Assembly: GCF_000468095.1 (NCBI RefSeq)
Contig: NZ_ASZC01000002.1
Coordinates: 248,001 to 312,000, forward strand
Direction: 5' to 3'
Length of the DNA: 64,000 bases
Origin: Pantoea sp. AS-PWVM4
GTDB lineage: Bacteria > Pseudomonadota > Gammaproteobacteria > Enterobacterales > Enterobacteriaceae
Shown: in pieces, positions 54,698 through 62,384 of the stretch
Layout: each line of letters begins with the position of its first letter
Numbering within the stretch: position 1 is the first letter of the stretch
Notes under the pieces: generated by a model
What the model was told of the DNA's origin: nothing
The model's input: the letters and a program-made list of their open reading frames with translations, nothing else
The model's database searches: none
Made by a program: the position numbers and the translations under genes

Positions 54698-55201
54698 TTA
54701 TTCGATATTAGATTCGATAAACCACAAGAACTTATCGAGATCGCGTGATGCGGCGGTGAAAATATCCGCGCTATCTTCATCGCTCACTTCACTGATGGCT
54801 TTACGGACATCGTTTGCCACGATGGCATAACGGTCGGCCAGCGCTTTCAGATGATCCTGCACGCTGTGGATATTTAGCGGGTAGCTTTTCAGTGGCGTTT
54901 TATCGTTGACCACCTGAGTGGTGCCCAGCGCAACGCCGCCCAGCTGTACCACACGTTCAGCAATGGTGTCCTGATGATCGGTAATCGCGGTACGGAAGCC
55001 GTCCAGCATTTCATGCACCGCAATAAAGTTCGCGCCGCGCATGTTCCAGTGCGCCTGTTTGGTGATCAGCGACAGGTCAATAAACTCCACTACCAGACGG
55101 TTGAGCACCTCAATGGTGGCTTTCTTCTCGCTATCAGCCACGTCGTTACGGGTGTAAATCAGATCGGAAGATTTTGTTTTAACCAGTTTTGCGGTACTCA
55201 T
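54698..55201 (-). CDS. dps: DNA protection during starvation protein Dps
   Basis: 167-residue ferritin-like dodecamer that coats DNA and oxidises iron with peroxide in stationary phase. Nearly identical to E. coli Dps in length and sequence: [10 protein letters not shown] start with the Lys-rich DNA-binding tail, ferroxidase ligands in [10 protein letters not shown] and [21 protein letters not shown], end [10 protein letters not shown]. Of the tandem ATGs, 55201 matches the E. coli start; AGAGGAA is upstream. Confidence 0.98.
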   Translation of the reverse strand: MSTAKLVKTKSSDLIYTRNDVADSEKKATIEVLNRLVVEFIDLSLITKQAHWNMRGANFIAVHEMLDGFRTAITDHQDTIAERVVQLGGVALGTTQVVNDKTPLKSYPLNIHSVQDHLKALADRYAIVANDVRKAISEVSDEDSADIFTAASRDLDKFLWFIESNIE

Positions 55202-55518
55202 CATTAAATTCCTCTTGTTGATGGGTTGTCCTAATCAAGCACGGGGATAAGTATAGCAGCACTTCCCTGGCTTGCAGGATTGATTCAGTCAATATCAGGA
55301 ATAGGTAAACACCCATTGATCATCGCTGGGAGATTAAATGCTGTGAGGGTAAGTTAATTACAAAAACTAGTTTTATCATGCAGATAAAATATATCTGTTA
55401 ATTGTCTTTCATGAATGTTGCAAAATAATAACAAAACAGGGCGGCAAGAAATAAAAATTGATAATGAGAATGGTTTATATATTCAGCCAGTTCTCTGACT
55501 GGCTGAATATATCGATAT
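55202..55518 (-). promoter_or_regulatory. dps upstream region with a strong hairpin after rhtA
   Basis: 317 bases between rhtA and dps. A perfect 14-base stem (TATATTCAGCCAGT / ACTGGCTGAATATA, 55478-55511) follows the rhtA stop by eight bases and probably ends or protects its message; no long T run follows. The AT-rich rest (55230-55470) must carry the dps promoter, but I see no convincing OxyR or sigma-S element to mark. Confidence 0.6.
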
Positions 55519-56427
55519 TTATTGTGGGGGATTTAAATCTACTTCGTTAATTTGTGGGCTTTTCGGTTTCATCGTTAGCGTGGAACCGGCTGAGGCGATA
55601 ATGATCGCCAGCAGGGCAAGCCATTGTTTTAACGTCAGTAATTCACCAAGGAATAACATGCCGGAGAGCGCGGCCATGGCGGGTTCCAGGCTCATCAACG
55701 TGCCAAAGATGCGCGCGGGTAAGCGGGTGAGCGCCATCATCTCCAGCGAATAAGGAATGGCGCTGGAGAGTAAGGCAATCAGCAGGGCCAGCGGCAAAAT
55801 TTCCCAGTGCCAGATACCGCTATGCGCAAAGGTCAGACCGAGAGGGACAAAAATAACCGAGGCGATTAAGGAACCCATCGCTACCGTCGCCGGGCCGTGT
55901 TCAGCCCCCGCGCGCTGGCCCGCCAGAATGTAGATCGCCCAGCAGGCACCAGCCGTGACGGCCAGCAATGCACCCAGCGGGTCGATATGGCTCATTCCTT
56001 CACCAATCGGCAGCAGAAACCATAAACCGATTACTGCCAGCAGCACCCAGAGAAAATCCAGTGGACGTCGGGAACCCAGCAACGCCAGCGTCAGCGGCCC
56101 GGTAAACTCCAGTCCAACCGCGACACCCAGCGGCACGGTACGGATGGAGAGATAGAAGGAATAATTCATGCAACCGAGCGCCAGACCATACATCAGCAGT
56201 GGCATACGTTGTTCACGGGTAAAACGCAGACGCCAGGGTTTAAAGATGGCGCAGAGGATAAGGGTACCCAGCCCAAGACGCAGGGCGGTGATGCCAGGCG
56301 CACCGACGGTGGGGAACAACGATTTCGCCAACGATGCGCCGCCTTGTAGCGACAGCATGGCAATCAGCAGCACGGCGATCGGGAAAACCACCGGCGTCAG
56401 TTTTTTGGCAGTCAGAGGTGCAGACAT
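55519..56427 (-). CDS. rhtA: Threonine/homoserine exporter RhtA
   Basis: 302-residue inner-membrane exporter of the drug/metabolite superfamily with ten predicted helices in two EamA repeats. Blocks such as SLQGGASLAKSLFPTVGAPGITALRLGLGTLIL and NYSFYLSIRTVPLGVAVGLEFTGP match E. coli RhtA closely. It exports threonine, homoserine and some amino acid analogues. I chose MSAPLT (56427), the first Met close to the conserved part, with a weak AGGG; an ATG at 56457 is possible. Upstream of dps as in E. coli. Confidence 0.94.
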   Translation of the reverse strand: MSAPLTAKKLTPVVFPIAVLLIAMLSLQGGASLAKSLFPTVGAPGITALRLGLGTLILCAIFKPWRLRFTREQRMPLLMYGLALGCMNYSFYLSIRTVPLGVAVGLEFTGPLTLALLGSRRPLDFLWVLLAVIGLWFLLPIGEGMSHIDPLGALLAVTAGACWAIYILAGQRAGAEHGPATVAMGSLIASVIFVPLGLTFAHSGIWHWEILPLALLIALLSSAIPYSLEMMALTRLPARIFGTLMSLEPAMAALSGMLFLGELLTLKQWLALLAIIIASAGSTLTMKPKSPQINEVDLNPPQ

Positions 56428-56806
56428 GCTGGAATCAATCCCTGTTGTTATTAACATCAAAGTAACAGCCAGCAGTGTAAAGGAATTGCGCGCAAATAAG
56501 GAGGCGCACTTTCGGCAAAAATAATCGCAACGGCAGTTGAAAAAACAGCCAATTTCAGGTCCATTTCCGTAAAGAAATGTCAGCCAGGATTAGGAATTTA
56601 CTTAAAGGTGTAAATGGCGGGAAGAAAGTTCATTGCAGTTTGATGACGCTTTTTATAAGAAAAATGAATGACATGGGAAACTTCATTAACTTTCTGTTAC
56701 ACCAAACAATCTGTTAGACAACAAATTAACGGCAGAGTTTCGCGCTATTTTTTGTTATATTTTTAGGCGTTGTCAGGAGAGAAGTTTTATCACATTTGAG
56801 GTGGTT
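56428..56806. promoter_or_regulatory. rhtA-ompX divergent region and ompX leader
   Basis: 379 bases, AT-rich, without a gene. The right part (about 56680-56806) is a likely long ompX leader ending in GAGGTGGTT, a stretch that in E. coli is targeted by the sRNA CyaR. No terminator or clear repeat is seen. Confidence 0.5.
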
Positions 56807-57316
56807 ATGAAAAAAATTGCATGTCTTTCAGCACTGGCTTGTGTACTGGCAGTCGCAGCAGGTTCTGCCATGGCGCAGAGCACCGTTACCGGTGGTTACG
56901 CTCAGAGCGATTACCAGGGTGTTGCCAACAAAGCTAACGGTTTCAACCTGAAATACCGTTACGAAGACGGTACTAACCCGCTGGGTTGGATCGGTTCTTT
57001 CACCTACACCGAGAAAGATCGCACTGACGCTGGCGTGTACAACAAAGGCCAGTACTACGGCATCACTGGTGGTCCGGCTTACCGTCTGAACGACTGGGCA
57101 AGCATCTACGGTGTTGTAGGTCTGGGCTACGGTAAATACCAGTCTAACGGTGCTGACCGTCAGAAATCTGACACCAGCGACGTAGGTTTCTCTTACGGTG
57201 CAGGTTTGCAGTTCAACCCGATTCAGAACGTTGCACTGGACGTGGGCTACGAGCAGAGCCGCATCCGCAGCGTCGACGTAGGCACCTGGATTGCTGGCGT
57301 AGGCTACAGCTTCTAA
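56807..57316 (+). CDS. ompX: Outer membrane protein OmpX
   Basis: 169-residue eight-stranded outer-membrane barrel of the OmpX/Ail family (E. coli 171). Signal peptide 1-23 (ending AMA-QSTVTGGYAQSD). The conserved strands NLKYRYEDG, YYGITGGPAYRLNDWASIYGVVGLGYGK and SRIRSVDVGTWIAGVGYSF are present. Start at 56807 behind GAGG; a GTG six bases earlier lies in the ribosome site. Followed by a strong terminator. Confidence 0.97.
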   Translation: MKKIACLSALACVLAVAAGSAMAQSTVTGGYAQSDYQGVANKANGFNLKYRYEDGTNPLGWIGSFTYTEKDRTDAGVYNKGQYYGITGGPAYRLNDWASIYGVVGLGYGKYQSNGADRQKSDTSDVGFSYGAGLQFNPIQNVALDVGYEQSRIRSVDVGTWIAGVGYSF

Positions 57317-57344
57317 GTTTTTGCTTAGACCAGAGTTGCAAACG

Positions 57345-57371
57345 AAACGGCCCCGATGGGGCCGTTTTTTT
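57345..57371 (+). terminator. Rho-independent terminator of ompX
   Basis: Stem ACGGCCCC / GGGGCCGT with a GAT loop, followed by a run of seven T. Confidence 0.95.
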
Positions 57372-57398
57372 ATGTCTTTTTCGCAGACAAACAAAAGC

Positions 57399-57419
57399 AG
57401 CGCGATCAATCGCGCCGCA
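57399..57419. repeat. Dispersed repeat copy between ompX and mntS
   Basis: GCGCGATCAATCGCGCCGC, the core hairpin with a changed loop, between convergent ompX and the mntS-like gene. Confidence 0.8.
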
Positions 57420-57443
57420 TTCAAAATTAGTCAGGGGATGCGC

Positions 57444-57638
57444 TTAGCCGCGCCAGATCAGATTCGGGCAGGGACGCTCGGCAAGTTTTTTGCCGGTGAG
57501 CTTTTCGATCAACATCAGACGCAGCGCGAACGGTGAGCGGCTCAACAGGCACAGCAGCGATTTCAGCTCGAAAGCTGGCGCGCTTTTTTCCGCCTGGAAG
57601 CATTTGCCACAGTCAAGGCAGCTTTTCATGGTGGTCAT
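57444..57638 (-). CDS. mntS: MntS-like small protein with Cys-rich N-terminal extension
   Basis: 64-residue protein. The C-terminal part (24-50, with SRSPFALRLMLIEKL) aligns with E. coli MntS, recalled as 42 residues with SHSPFKVRLMLLSML, a manganese-homeostasis microprotein next to mntR. Here about 20 extra N-terminal residues carry C7-x2-C10-x2-C13 (CLDCGKC), with further C30 and C57, a possible metal site not present in E. coli MntS. GGGAGGTGA precedes ATG 57638. It follows a 25-codon gene by 13 bases and both lie downstream of two MntR boxes. In E. coli MntS, repressed by MntR, raises cellular manganese by blocking its exporter. Confidence 0.78.
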   Translation of the reverse strand: MTTMKSCLDCGKCFQAEKSAPAFELKSLLCLLSRSPFALRLMLIEKLTGKKLAERPCPNLIWRG

Positions 57639-57651
57639 ATTCACCTCCCGA

Positions 57652-57729
57652 TTATTGACGACGTAACAGTAAGCACAGACCTGCGATAAACAACAGGAAA
57701 AGGAGCAACAGCAAATAAGGGTCATGCAT
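57652..57729 (-). CDS. 25-residue single-pass membrane peptide upstream of mntS
   Basis: A 25-codon frame with an excellent ribosome site (AAAGGAGG, six bases before ATG). The peptide starts MHDPYLLLL, continues as one hydrophobic helix (LFLLFIAGLCLLL) and ends in RRQ, the layout of a small inner-membrane protein with its C-terminus in the cytoplasm. It ends 13 bases before the mntS-like ATG and is the first gene after the MntR boxes. I know no named homologue. A different frame from ATG 57725 runs into mntS but is less well placed. Confidence 0.65.
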   Translation of the reverse strand: MHDPYLLLLLFLLFIAGLCLLLRRQ

Positions 57730-57773
57730 GGTTTGCCTCCTTTGTGAGCATTGCTGCTTACATTATCAGCGAA

Positions 57774-57808
57774 TATAGCACCGGCTATACCCTTTAGCCA
57801 AGGCTATT
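57774..57808. promoter_or_regulatory. Two MntR boxes between mntS operon and mntR
   Basis: Box 1 TATAGCACCGGCTATA (57774-57789) and box 2 TAGCCAAGGCTA (57795-57806) match the E. coli MntR motif ATAGCAAAGGCTAT with the dyad kept. They can serve both divergent units. Confidence 0.75.
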
Positions 57809-57903
57809 TAGGAAAATTTTGTGCTTATTTGTGCCTGGTTTACAATGAGCGCAGCTAGCCCGTACCGCAGTTCTGGTATGGCAAATAATAAAGAGGAAGC
57901 TGA

Positions 57904-58362
57904 ATGAGTCGTCGTGCCAAGAGCGCCATTACCCCGCCGCAGGGGCCGCTTAAAGATATAGAGGAGCATGTCGAAGGATTTCGCCAGGTGCGCGAAGCAC
58001 ATCGTCGTGAATTAATTGATGACTACGTTGAGTTAATCTCTGATTTGATTCGTGAATTTGGTGAGGCGCGCCAGGTAGATATGGCTGCGCGGCTCGGTGT
58101 TTCGCAACCGACCGTAGCGAAAATGTTGAAGCGCCTCGGCAGCACCGGACTGGTTGAGCAGGTGCCCTATCGCGGGGTCTTCCTGACGCGTGAAGGGGAG
58201 AAACTGGCGGAAGAGAGCCGTGCGCGCCATCACATTGTAGAAACTTTTCTGCTGGCGCTGGGCATCAGCCCTGAAACGGCGCGTCGTGATTCGGAAGGTA
58301 TTGAACATCACGTCAGTGATGAAACCCTCGCCGTGTTTAAGAAGTTTTATGAGAGTCGCTAA
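57904..58362 (+). CDS. mntR: Manganese-responsive regulator MntR
   Basis: 152-residue DtxR/MntR-family repressor that binds Mn(II). The winged helix (about 45-95) includes [41 protein letters not shown]. The C-terminal dimerisation part holds the metal ligands, including the [11 protein letters not shown] and [10 protein letters not shown] blocks. The N-terminal extension of about 35 residues is as in enteric MntR. GAGGAAG lies before ATG. Followed 21 bases later by ybiR. Confidence 0.96.
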   Translation: MSRRAKSAITPPQGPLKDIEEHVEGFRQVREAHRRELIDDYVELISDLIREFGEARQVDMAARLGVSQPTVAKMLKRLGSTGLVEQVPYRGVFLTREGEKLAEESRARHHIVETFLLALGISPETARRDSEGIEHHVSDETLAVFKKFYESR

Positions 58363-58383
58363 CTGTTAAGGCTTTTCGCCATC

Positions 58384-59493
58384 ATGCCCATCGTGCTTCG
58401 TTCTTTCATGCGTGATCGCATTTTGCATTTGTTGTTGCTGTTGGGTGTGATATTGCTGCCATTTGCGGATTTCCGCTGGCAGCAGTTGCCGGGTGCCGTG
58501 GACTGGCACACCATCATGACGCTCACCGGGTTGTTGATGTTGACCAAAGGCCTGGAAAACAGCGGCTATTTTGATGTGCTGGGCGCGCGGCTAATCCAGC
58601 GATTTCAGCATGAACGGGCGCTGGCGTTGTTTATGGTCTGTGCCGCTGCGCTGCTTTCTACTTTCCTCACCAATGATGTTGCGCTGTTTATTCTGGTGCC
58701 GCTGACCCTGACGCTGCGTAAGTTTTCCCGCCTGCCGATTTCGCGCCTGATCATCTTCGAAGCGCTGGCGGTCAATGCCGGATCGCTGCTTACGCCAGTG
58801 GGGAACCCACAAAATATCCTGTTATGGAGCCACGGTTCGCTGAGCGTCTCCGCCTTTATTCTGCAAATGCTGCCGATTGCGGCCTGGCTGATGTTGACAC
58901 TGATGGCGTTGACCTGGTGGAGTTTTTCGCCGCGTGCCATCCAGAAACATGACGCCGGGCAGGAACATCAGTGGCAAAAGCCGCTGTTTATCCTCAGCGT
59001 GGTGTTGTACCTGCTGTTTGTGGTGGCGCTGGAACTGAAGCTAACGGGGTGGGCGCTGCTGTTGGTTGCGGGGTGTTTTTTACTGCTGGCCCGTCAGGTA
59101 CTGATCAGCATCGACTGGAGTTTGCTGCTGGTATTTGTAGCGATGTTTATCGACGTCTTTTTACTGATGCATCTGTCGCTGCTACAGCCGCATTTCGCCG
59201 CCATTGGCCAGTTAGGCGAGGGCGGGTTGTATCTGCTGGCGATTGGTCTGTCGCAAATCATCAGTAATGTGCCCTCAACTATCCTGTTGTTGCAAAAGGT
59301 GCCGCCCTCCGATGTTCTGGCCTGGGCAGTCAATATCGGTGGATTTGGCTTGCTGCCGGGGTCGCTGGCCAACCTGATTGCGTTGCGAATGGCACAGGAT
59401 CGCCGCGTCTGGTGGCGCTTCCACCTCTTTTCACTGCCGATGCTGGCGTGGTCGATGCTCAGTGGCTGGCTGCTGTTGCAATGGCTGCGCTAA
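58384..59493 (+). CDS. ybiR: Anion-permease-like membrane protein YbiR
   Basis: 369-residue inner-membrane protein of the ArsB/NhaD/CitMHS superfamily, with about ten hydrophobic segments. Characteristic stretches: TNDVALFILVPLTLTLRKF and GSLLTPVGNPQNILLW, the re-entrant loop of ion transporters, and the second half ISNVPSTILLLQ. Substrate unknown in E. coli as well. It lies downstream of mntR in the standard order and may be co-transcribed. Start at 58384 has a distant AAGG; Met at 58408 is possible. Confidence 0.9.
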   Translation: MPIVLRSFMRDRILHLLLLLGVILLPFADFRWQQLPGAVDWHTIMTLTGLLMLTKGLENSGYFDVLGARLIQRFQHERALALFMVCAAALLSTFLTNDVALFILVPLTLTLRKFSRLPISRLIIFEALAVNAGSLLTPVGNPQNILLWSHGSLSVSAFILQMLPIAAWLMLTLMALTWWSFSPRAIQKHDAGQEHQWQKPLFILSVVLYLLFVVALELKLTGWALLLVAGCFLLLARQVLISIDWSLLLVFVAMFIDVFLLMHLSLLQPHFAAIGQLGEGGLYLLAIGLSQIISNVPSTILLLQKVPPSDVLAWAVNIGGFGLLPGSLANLIALRMAQDRRVWWRFHLFSLPMLAWSMLSGWLLLQWLR

Positions 59494-59515
59494 ACCAGCG
59501 AATTCTCTTCACCTG

Positions 59516-59537
59516 AGGCGGTTAGTCACCGCCTTTT
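59516..59537 (+). terminator. Rho-independent terminator after ybiR
   Basis: Stem AGGCGGT / ACCGCCT with a TAGTC loop followed by TTTT. Confidence 0.85.
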
Positions 59538-59678
59538 CAGTATGTTATCGCGCCTTCGAGCTGAAAATGCGTGCTTTCACTGTTTTGTAAAGAAACACTG
59601 GAATTTGTCAATTTGTTATCTAAGGTTAACTTGACCGCTTACGCCCGGGGATCGGGGCCAGGATTAAGATGACAATTT

Positions 59679-60818
59679 ATGAGTGATAACAAAAATCAGC
59701 CGCCTGTACACGCGGCACAAAACCCACATCAGCCAGAAGAATCGAACGTCAATTCATCAAATAATAATGAGCCGGAACGTAAACGACCAGGTAAAAAGCC
59801 GTTGGTTATCCTGGTAATTGTTGCCGTGATCATGCTGCTGGTGATTTTCTGGTTCTGGTTTAGCAATCGCAACATTGAAACCACCGATGATGCCTTTACC
59901 GAAGGCAATGCCGTCACCATCGCACCGAAAGCCGCAGGTTATGTGGTGAATCTGTTGGTACGAGATAACCAGCGGGTGAAGAAAGGCGATTTGCTGGTTG
60001 AGATTGATCCGCGTGATAACGTGGCACAACGCGATCAGGCGAAAGCCCAACTCGGGCTGGCGCAAGCGCAGCTGCATCAGGCGCAGGCGCAACTGGCGTT
60101 GTCCCGCGTACAATATCCGGCACAGCGCGACCAGGCATTAGCCGATCAAGCGAAAGCGCAGGCGAATTTGCTCAATGCTCAGGCCGATTATCGCCGGCAA
60201 CATGCGGTCGATCCGCGCGCCACCTCACAGCGCAATATCGATAGCGCGACGGTGCAATTACGCTCCGCCGAAGCACAGTTGCTTAGCGCGAAGGCGCAGG
60301 TTGAGGTGGCATCGCAGGTGCAATTGCAGCTTCGTGCCCAGGAAACCAATGTCGAAGCGCGTCAACAGCAGGTTGAGCAGGCGCAGGCGCAACTGAATAC
60401 CGCCGAACTGAATCTGTCTTACACCCAGGTGCGTGCGCCATACGAGGGTTTCGTCACCAAACGTAATGTCCATATCGGTTCACTGGTGCAGGCGGGAACT
60501 GCGTTGTTCTCGCTGGTTTCGCCCGATATCTGGATTACCGCCAACTTTAAAGAGTCGCAACTGGAGCGGATGAATCCGGGCGATAAAGTGGAAATCAGTG
60601 TTGATGCCTGGCCGAGCCTCAAGCTGGAAGGGCATGTGGACAGTATCCAGATGGGGACTGGTTCGCGCTTCTCCACCTTCCCGGCAGAGAATGCCACCGG
60701 TAACTATGTGAAAATCGTCCAGCGTGTGCCGGTGAAAATTGTCATCGATAAAGGTCTTGATGCCAACCATCCATTGCCGCTGGGACTGTCAGTTGAACCG
60801 AAGGTGACTGTGGAATGA
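59679..60818 (+). CDS. HlyD/EmrA-family membrane fusion protein
   Basis: 379-residue periplasmic adaptor of a tripartite efflux pump. A hydrophilic N-terminus (1-38), one membrane anchor (about 42-60, LVILVIVAVIMLLVIFWFW), the biotinyl-lipoyl-like half motif (IAPKAAGYVVNLLVRDNQRVKKGDLLVEID), a long coiled coil rich in Gln and Ala (about 105-250) and the second half LSYTQVRAPYEGFVTKRNVHIGSLV follow in order. It is co-translated with the EmrB-like gene (ATGA overlap). Ribosome site is weak. Confidence 0.9.
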   Translation: MSDNKNQPPVHAAQNPHQPEESNVNSSNNNEPERKRPGKKPLVILVIVAVIMLLVIFWFWFSNRNIETTDDAFTEGNAVTIAPKAAGYVVNLLVRDNQRVKKGDLLVEIDPRDNVAQRDQAKAQLGLAQAQLHQAQAQLALSRVQYPAQRDQALADQAKAQANLLNAQADYRRQHAVDPRATSQRNIDSATVQLRSAEAQLLSAKAQVEVASQVQLQLRAQETNVEARQQQVEQAQAQLNTAELNLSYTQVRAPYEGFVTKRNVHIGSLVQAGTALFSLVSPDIWITANFKESQLERMNPGDKVEISVDAWPSLKLEGHVDSIQMGTGSRFSTFPAENATGNYVKIVQRVPVKIVIDKGLDANHPLPLGLSVEPKVTVE

Positions 60819-62383
60819 GTGCGAGCCAGAGCTGGAAACCCGCCAGCAATCCCTGGCTGGTGGCGATCACGGTAACGTTGGCGGTGTTTATGGAGATCCT
60901 TGACACCACCATCGTGAACGTCGCGCTGCCACATATCGCCGGATCGCTCTCCTCCAGTTATGACGAATCCACCTGGGTGCTGACGTCATACCTGGTGGCG
61001 AACGGCATCGTCCTGCCTATTTCGGCCTTCTTTACCCGCCTGTTTGGTCGCAAACAGTTTTTCCTGATCTGTATCGTGATGTTCACCGTCTGTTCATTTC
61101 TGTGCGGGATTGCGACGGAGCTGTGGCAAATCATTCTGTTTCGCGTGATGCAGGGATTTTTCGGCGGTGGTCTGCAACCAACGCAGCAATCGGTGCTGCT
61201 CGACTATTTCAAACCGGAAGATCGCGGCAAGGCATTTGGCCTCTCCTCGATTGCGATTATTGTGGCACCGGTGATTGGTCCCACGTTGGGCGGTTGGATC
61301 ACCGACAACTACAGCTGGCGCTGGGTATTCTTTATCAACATCCCGGTCGGGATTCTGACGGTGCTGGCAATTTACCAGTTGCTGGAAGATCCGCCGTGGG
61401 AAAGCAAATGGGAAAAAGGCCGCCTGAAGATTGATTACATCGGTATCGGGCTGATCACCCTTGGGCTGGGATGTTTGCAGGTGATGCTGGACCGTGGTGA
61501 AGATGCCGACTGGTTCGCCTCCCACTTTATTCGCCTGTTTGCCGGGTTGGCGGTGGTGGGGATTGTCGGTGCCGTTTACTGGCTGCTCTACGTGCGTAAG
61601 CCGGTGGTGGATCTGACGGTGATGAAGGACCGCAACTTCTGGGTCGCCGGGTTGCTGATGGCGGGTATGGCGATGATTCTGTACGGCAGTTCGGTGGTGT
61701 TGCCGCAGTTGGCGCAGCAGGATCTGGGTTATACCGCCACCTGGTCTGGCCTGGTGCTGTCGCCCGGCGCGGTGCTGATTGTGCTGACCATCCCGCTGGT
61801 GCTGAAGCTGATGCCCATTGTGCAGACACGTTACATCATCGCCTTTGGTTTCAGTTGCCTGGCGCTGGCGTTCTGCTATTCCACCCGCCTGACGCCGAAT
61901 GTCGATTTCACCACCCTGGTATTGATGCGCAGTGCCCAGTCGATTGGCCTTGGCTTCCTGTTTGTGCCGCTGACCACCATTGCGTTTATCACCGTACCGC
62001 AGCGCTTAAACGCTGATGCAGCTGCGTTATTTACCATGTTCCGTAACGTGGCGGGATCAATCGGTATCTCGCTGTCAACGGCGGCGATCACCGAGCGAAT
62101 GCAGACGCAGTCGGCCAATATGGTGCACAACATGACGCCGCTCAATGAGCCATTTAACCTCACGTTGCAGCACTGGGTGCAGGCGATCCGTGATTACACC
62201 ACGGCGGTGGGCGATCCGCTGCAAATTGCCAGCGGTCAGCTTTACCAGGAGATGATCGCCCAGTCACGCATCCTTGCCTATATCGATGTCTTTATGGGGC
62301 TGAGCATTGTGGCAGTACTGTTGATTCCTTTTTGCTGGTTGCTTTCGCCGATTAAGAGTGAAGGCAGTGCAGGAGCACATTAA
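60815..62383 (+). CDS. EmrB-like MFS drug efflux transporter (DHA2, 14-helix)
   Basis: 522-residue proton-driven exporter of the DHA2 family. Helix 1 motif FMEILDTTIVNVALPHIAG, the sequence ARLFGR-like loop (FTRLFGRKQFFL) and motif C (SIAIIVAPVIGPTLGGWITDNYSWRWVFFINIPVG) are diagnostic. It would extrude hydrophobic toxic compounds through the adaptor and the outer-membrane lipoprotein encoded next. Two bases separate its stop from the next gene's ATG. Confidence 0.93.
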   Translation: MSASQSWKPASNPWLVAITVTLAVFMEILDTTIVNVALPHIAGSLSSSYDESTWVLTSYLVANGIVLPISAFFTRLFGRKQFFLICIVMFTVCSFLCGIATELWQIILFRVMQGFFGGGLQPTQQSVLLDYFKPEDRGKAFGLSSIAIIVAPVIGPTLGGWITDNYSWRWVFFINIPVGILTVLAIYQLLEDPPWESKWEKGRLKIDYIGIGLITLGLGCLQVMLDRGEDADWFASHFIRLFAGLAVVGIVGAVYWLLYVRKPVVDLTVMKDRNFWVAGLLMAGMAMILYGSSVVLPQLAQQDLGYTATWSGLVLSPGAVLIVLTIPLVLKLMPIVQTRYIIAFGFSCLALAFCYSTRLTPNVDFTTLVLMRSAQSIGLGFLFVPLTTIAFITVPQRLNADAAALFTMFRNVAGSIGISLSTAAITERMQTQSANMVHNMTPLNEPFNLTLQHWVQAIRDYTTAVGDPLQIASGQLYQEMIAQSRILAYIDVFMGLSIVAVLLIPFCWLLSPIKSEGSAGAH

Positions 62384-62384
62384 A

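Noticed and set aside
57444..57725. 93-codon version of the mntS-like gene starting at 57725
   Set aside because: The extra N-terminus is a Cys-rich out-of-frame reading of the 25-residue membrane peptide gene; both ATG 57729 and ATG 57638 have better ribosome sites.
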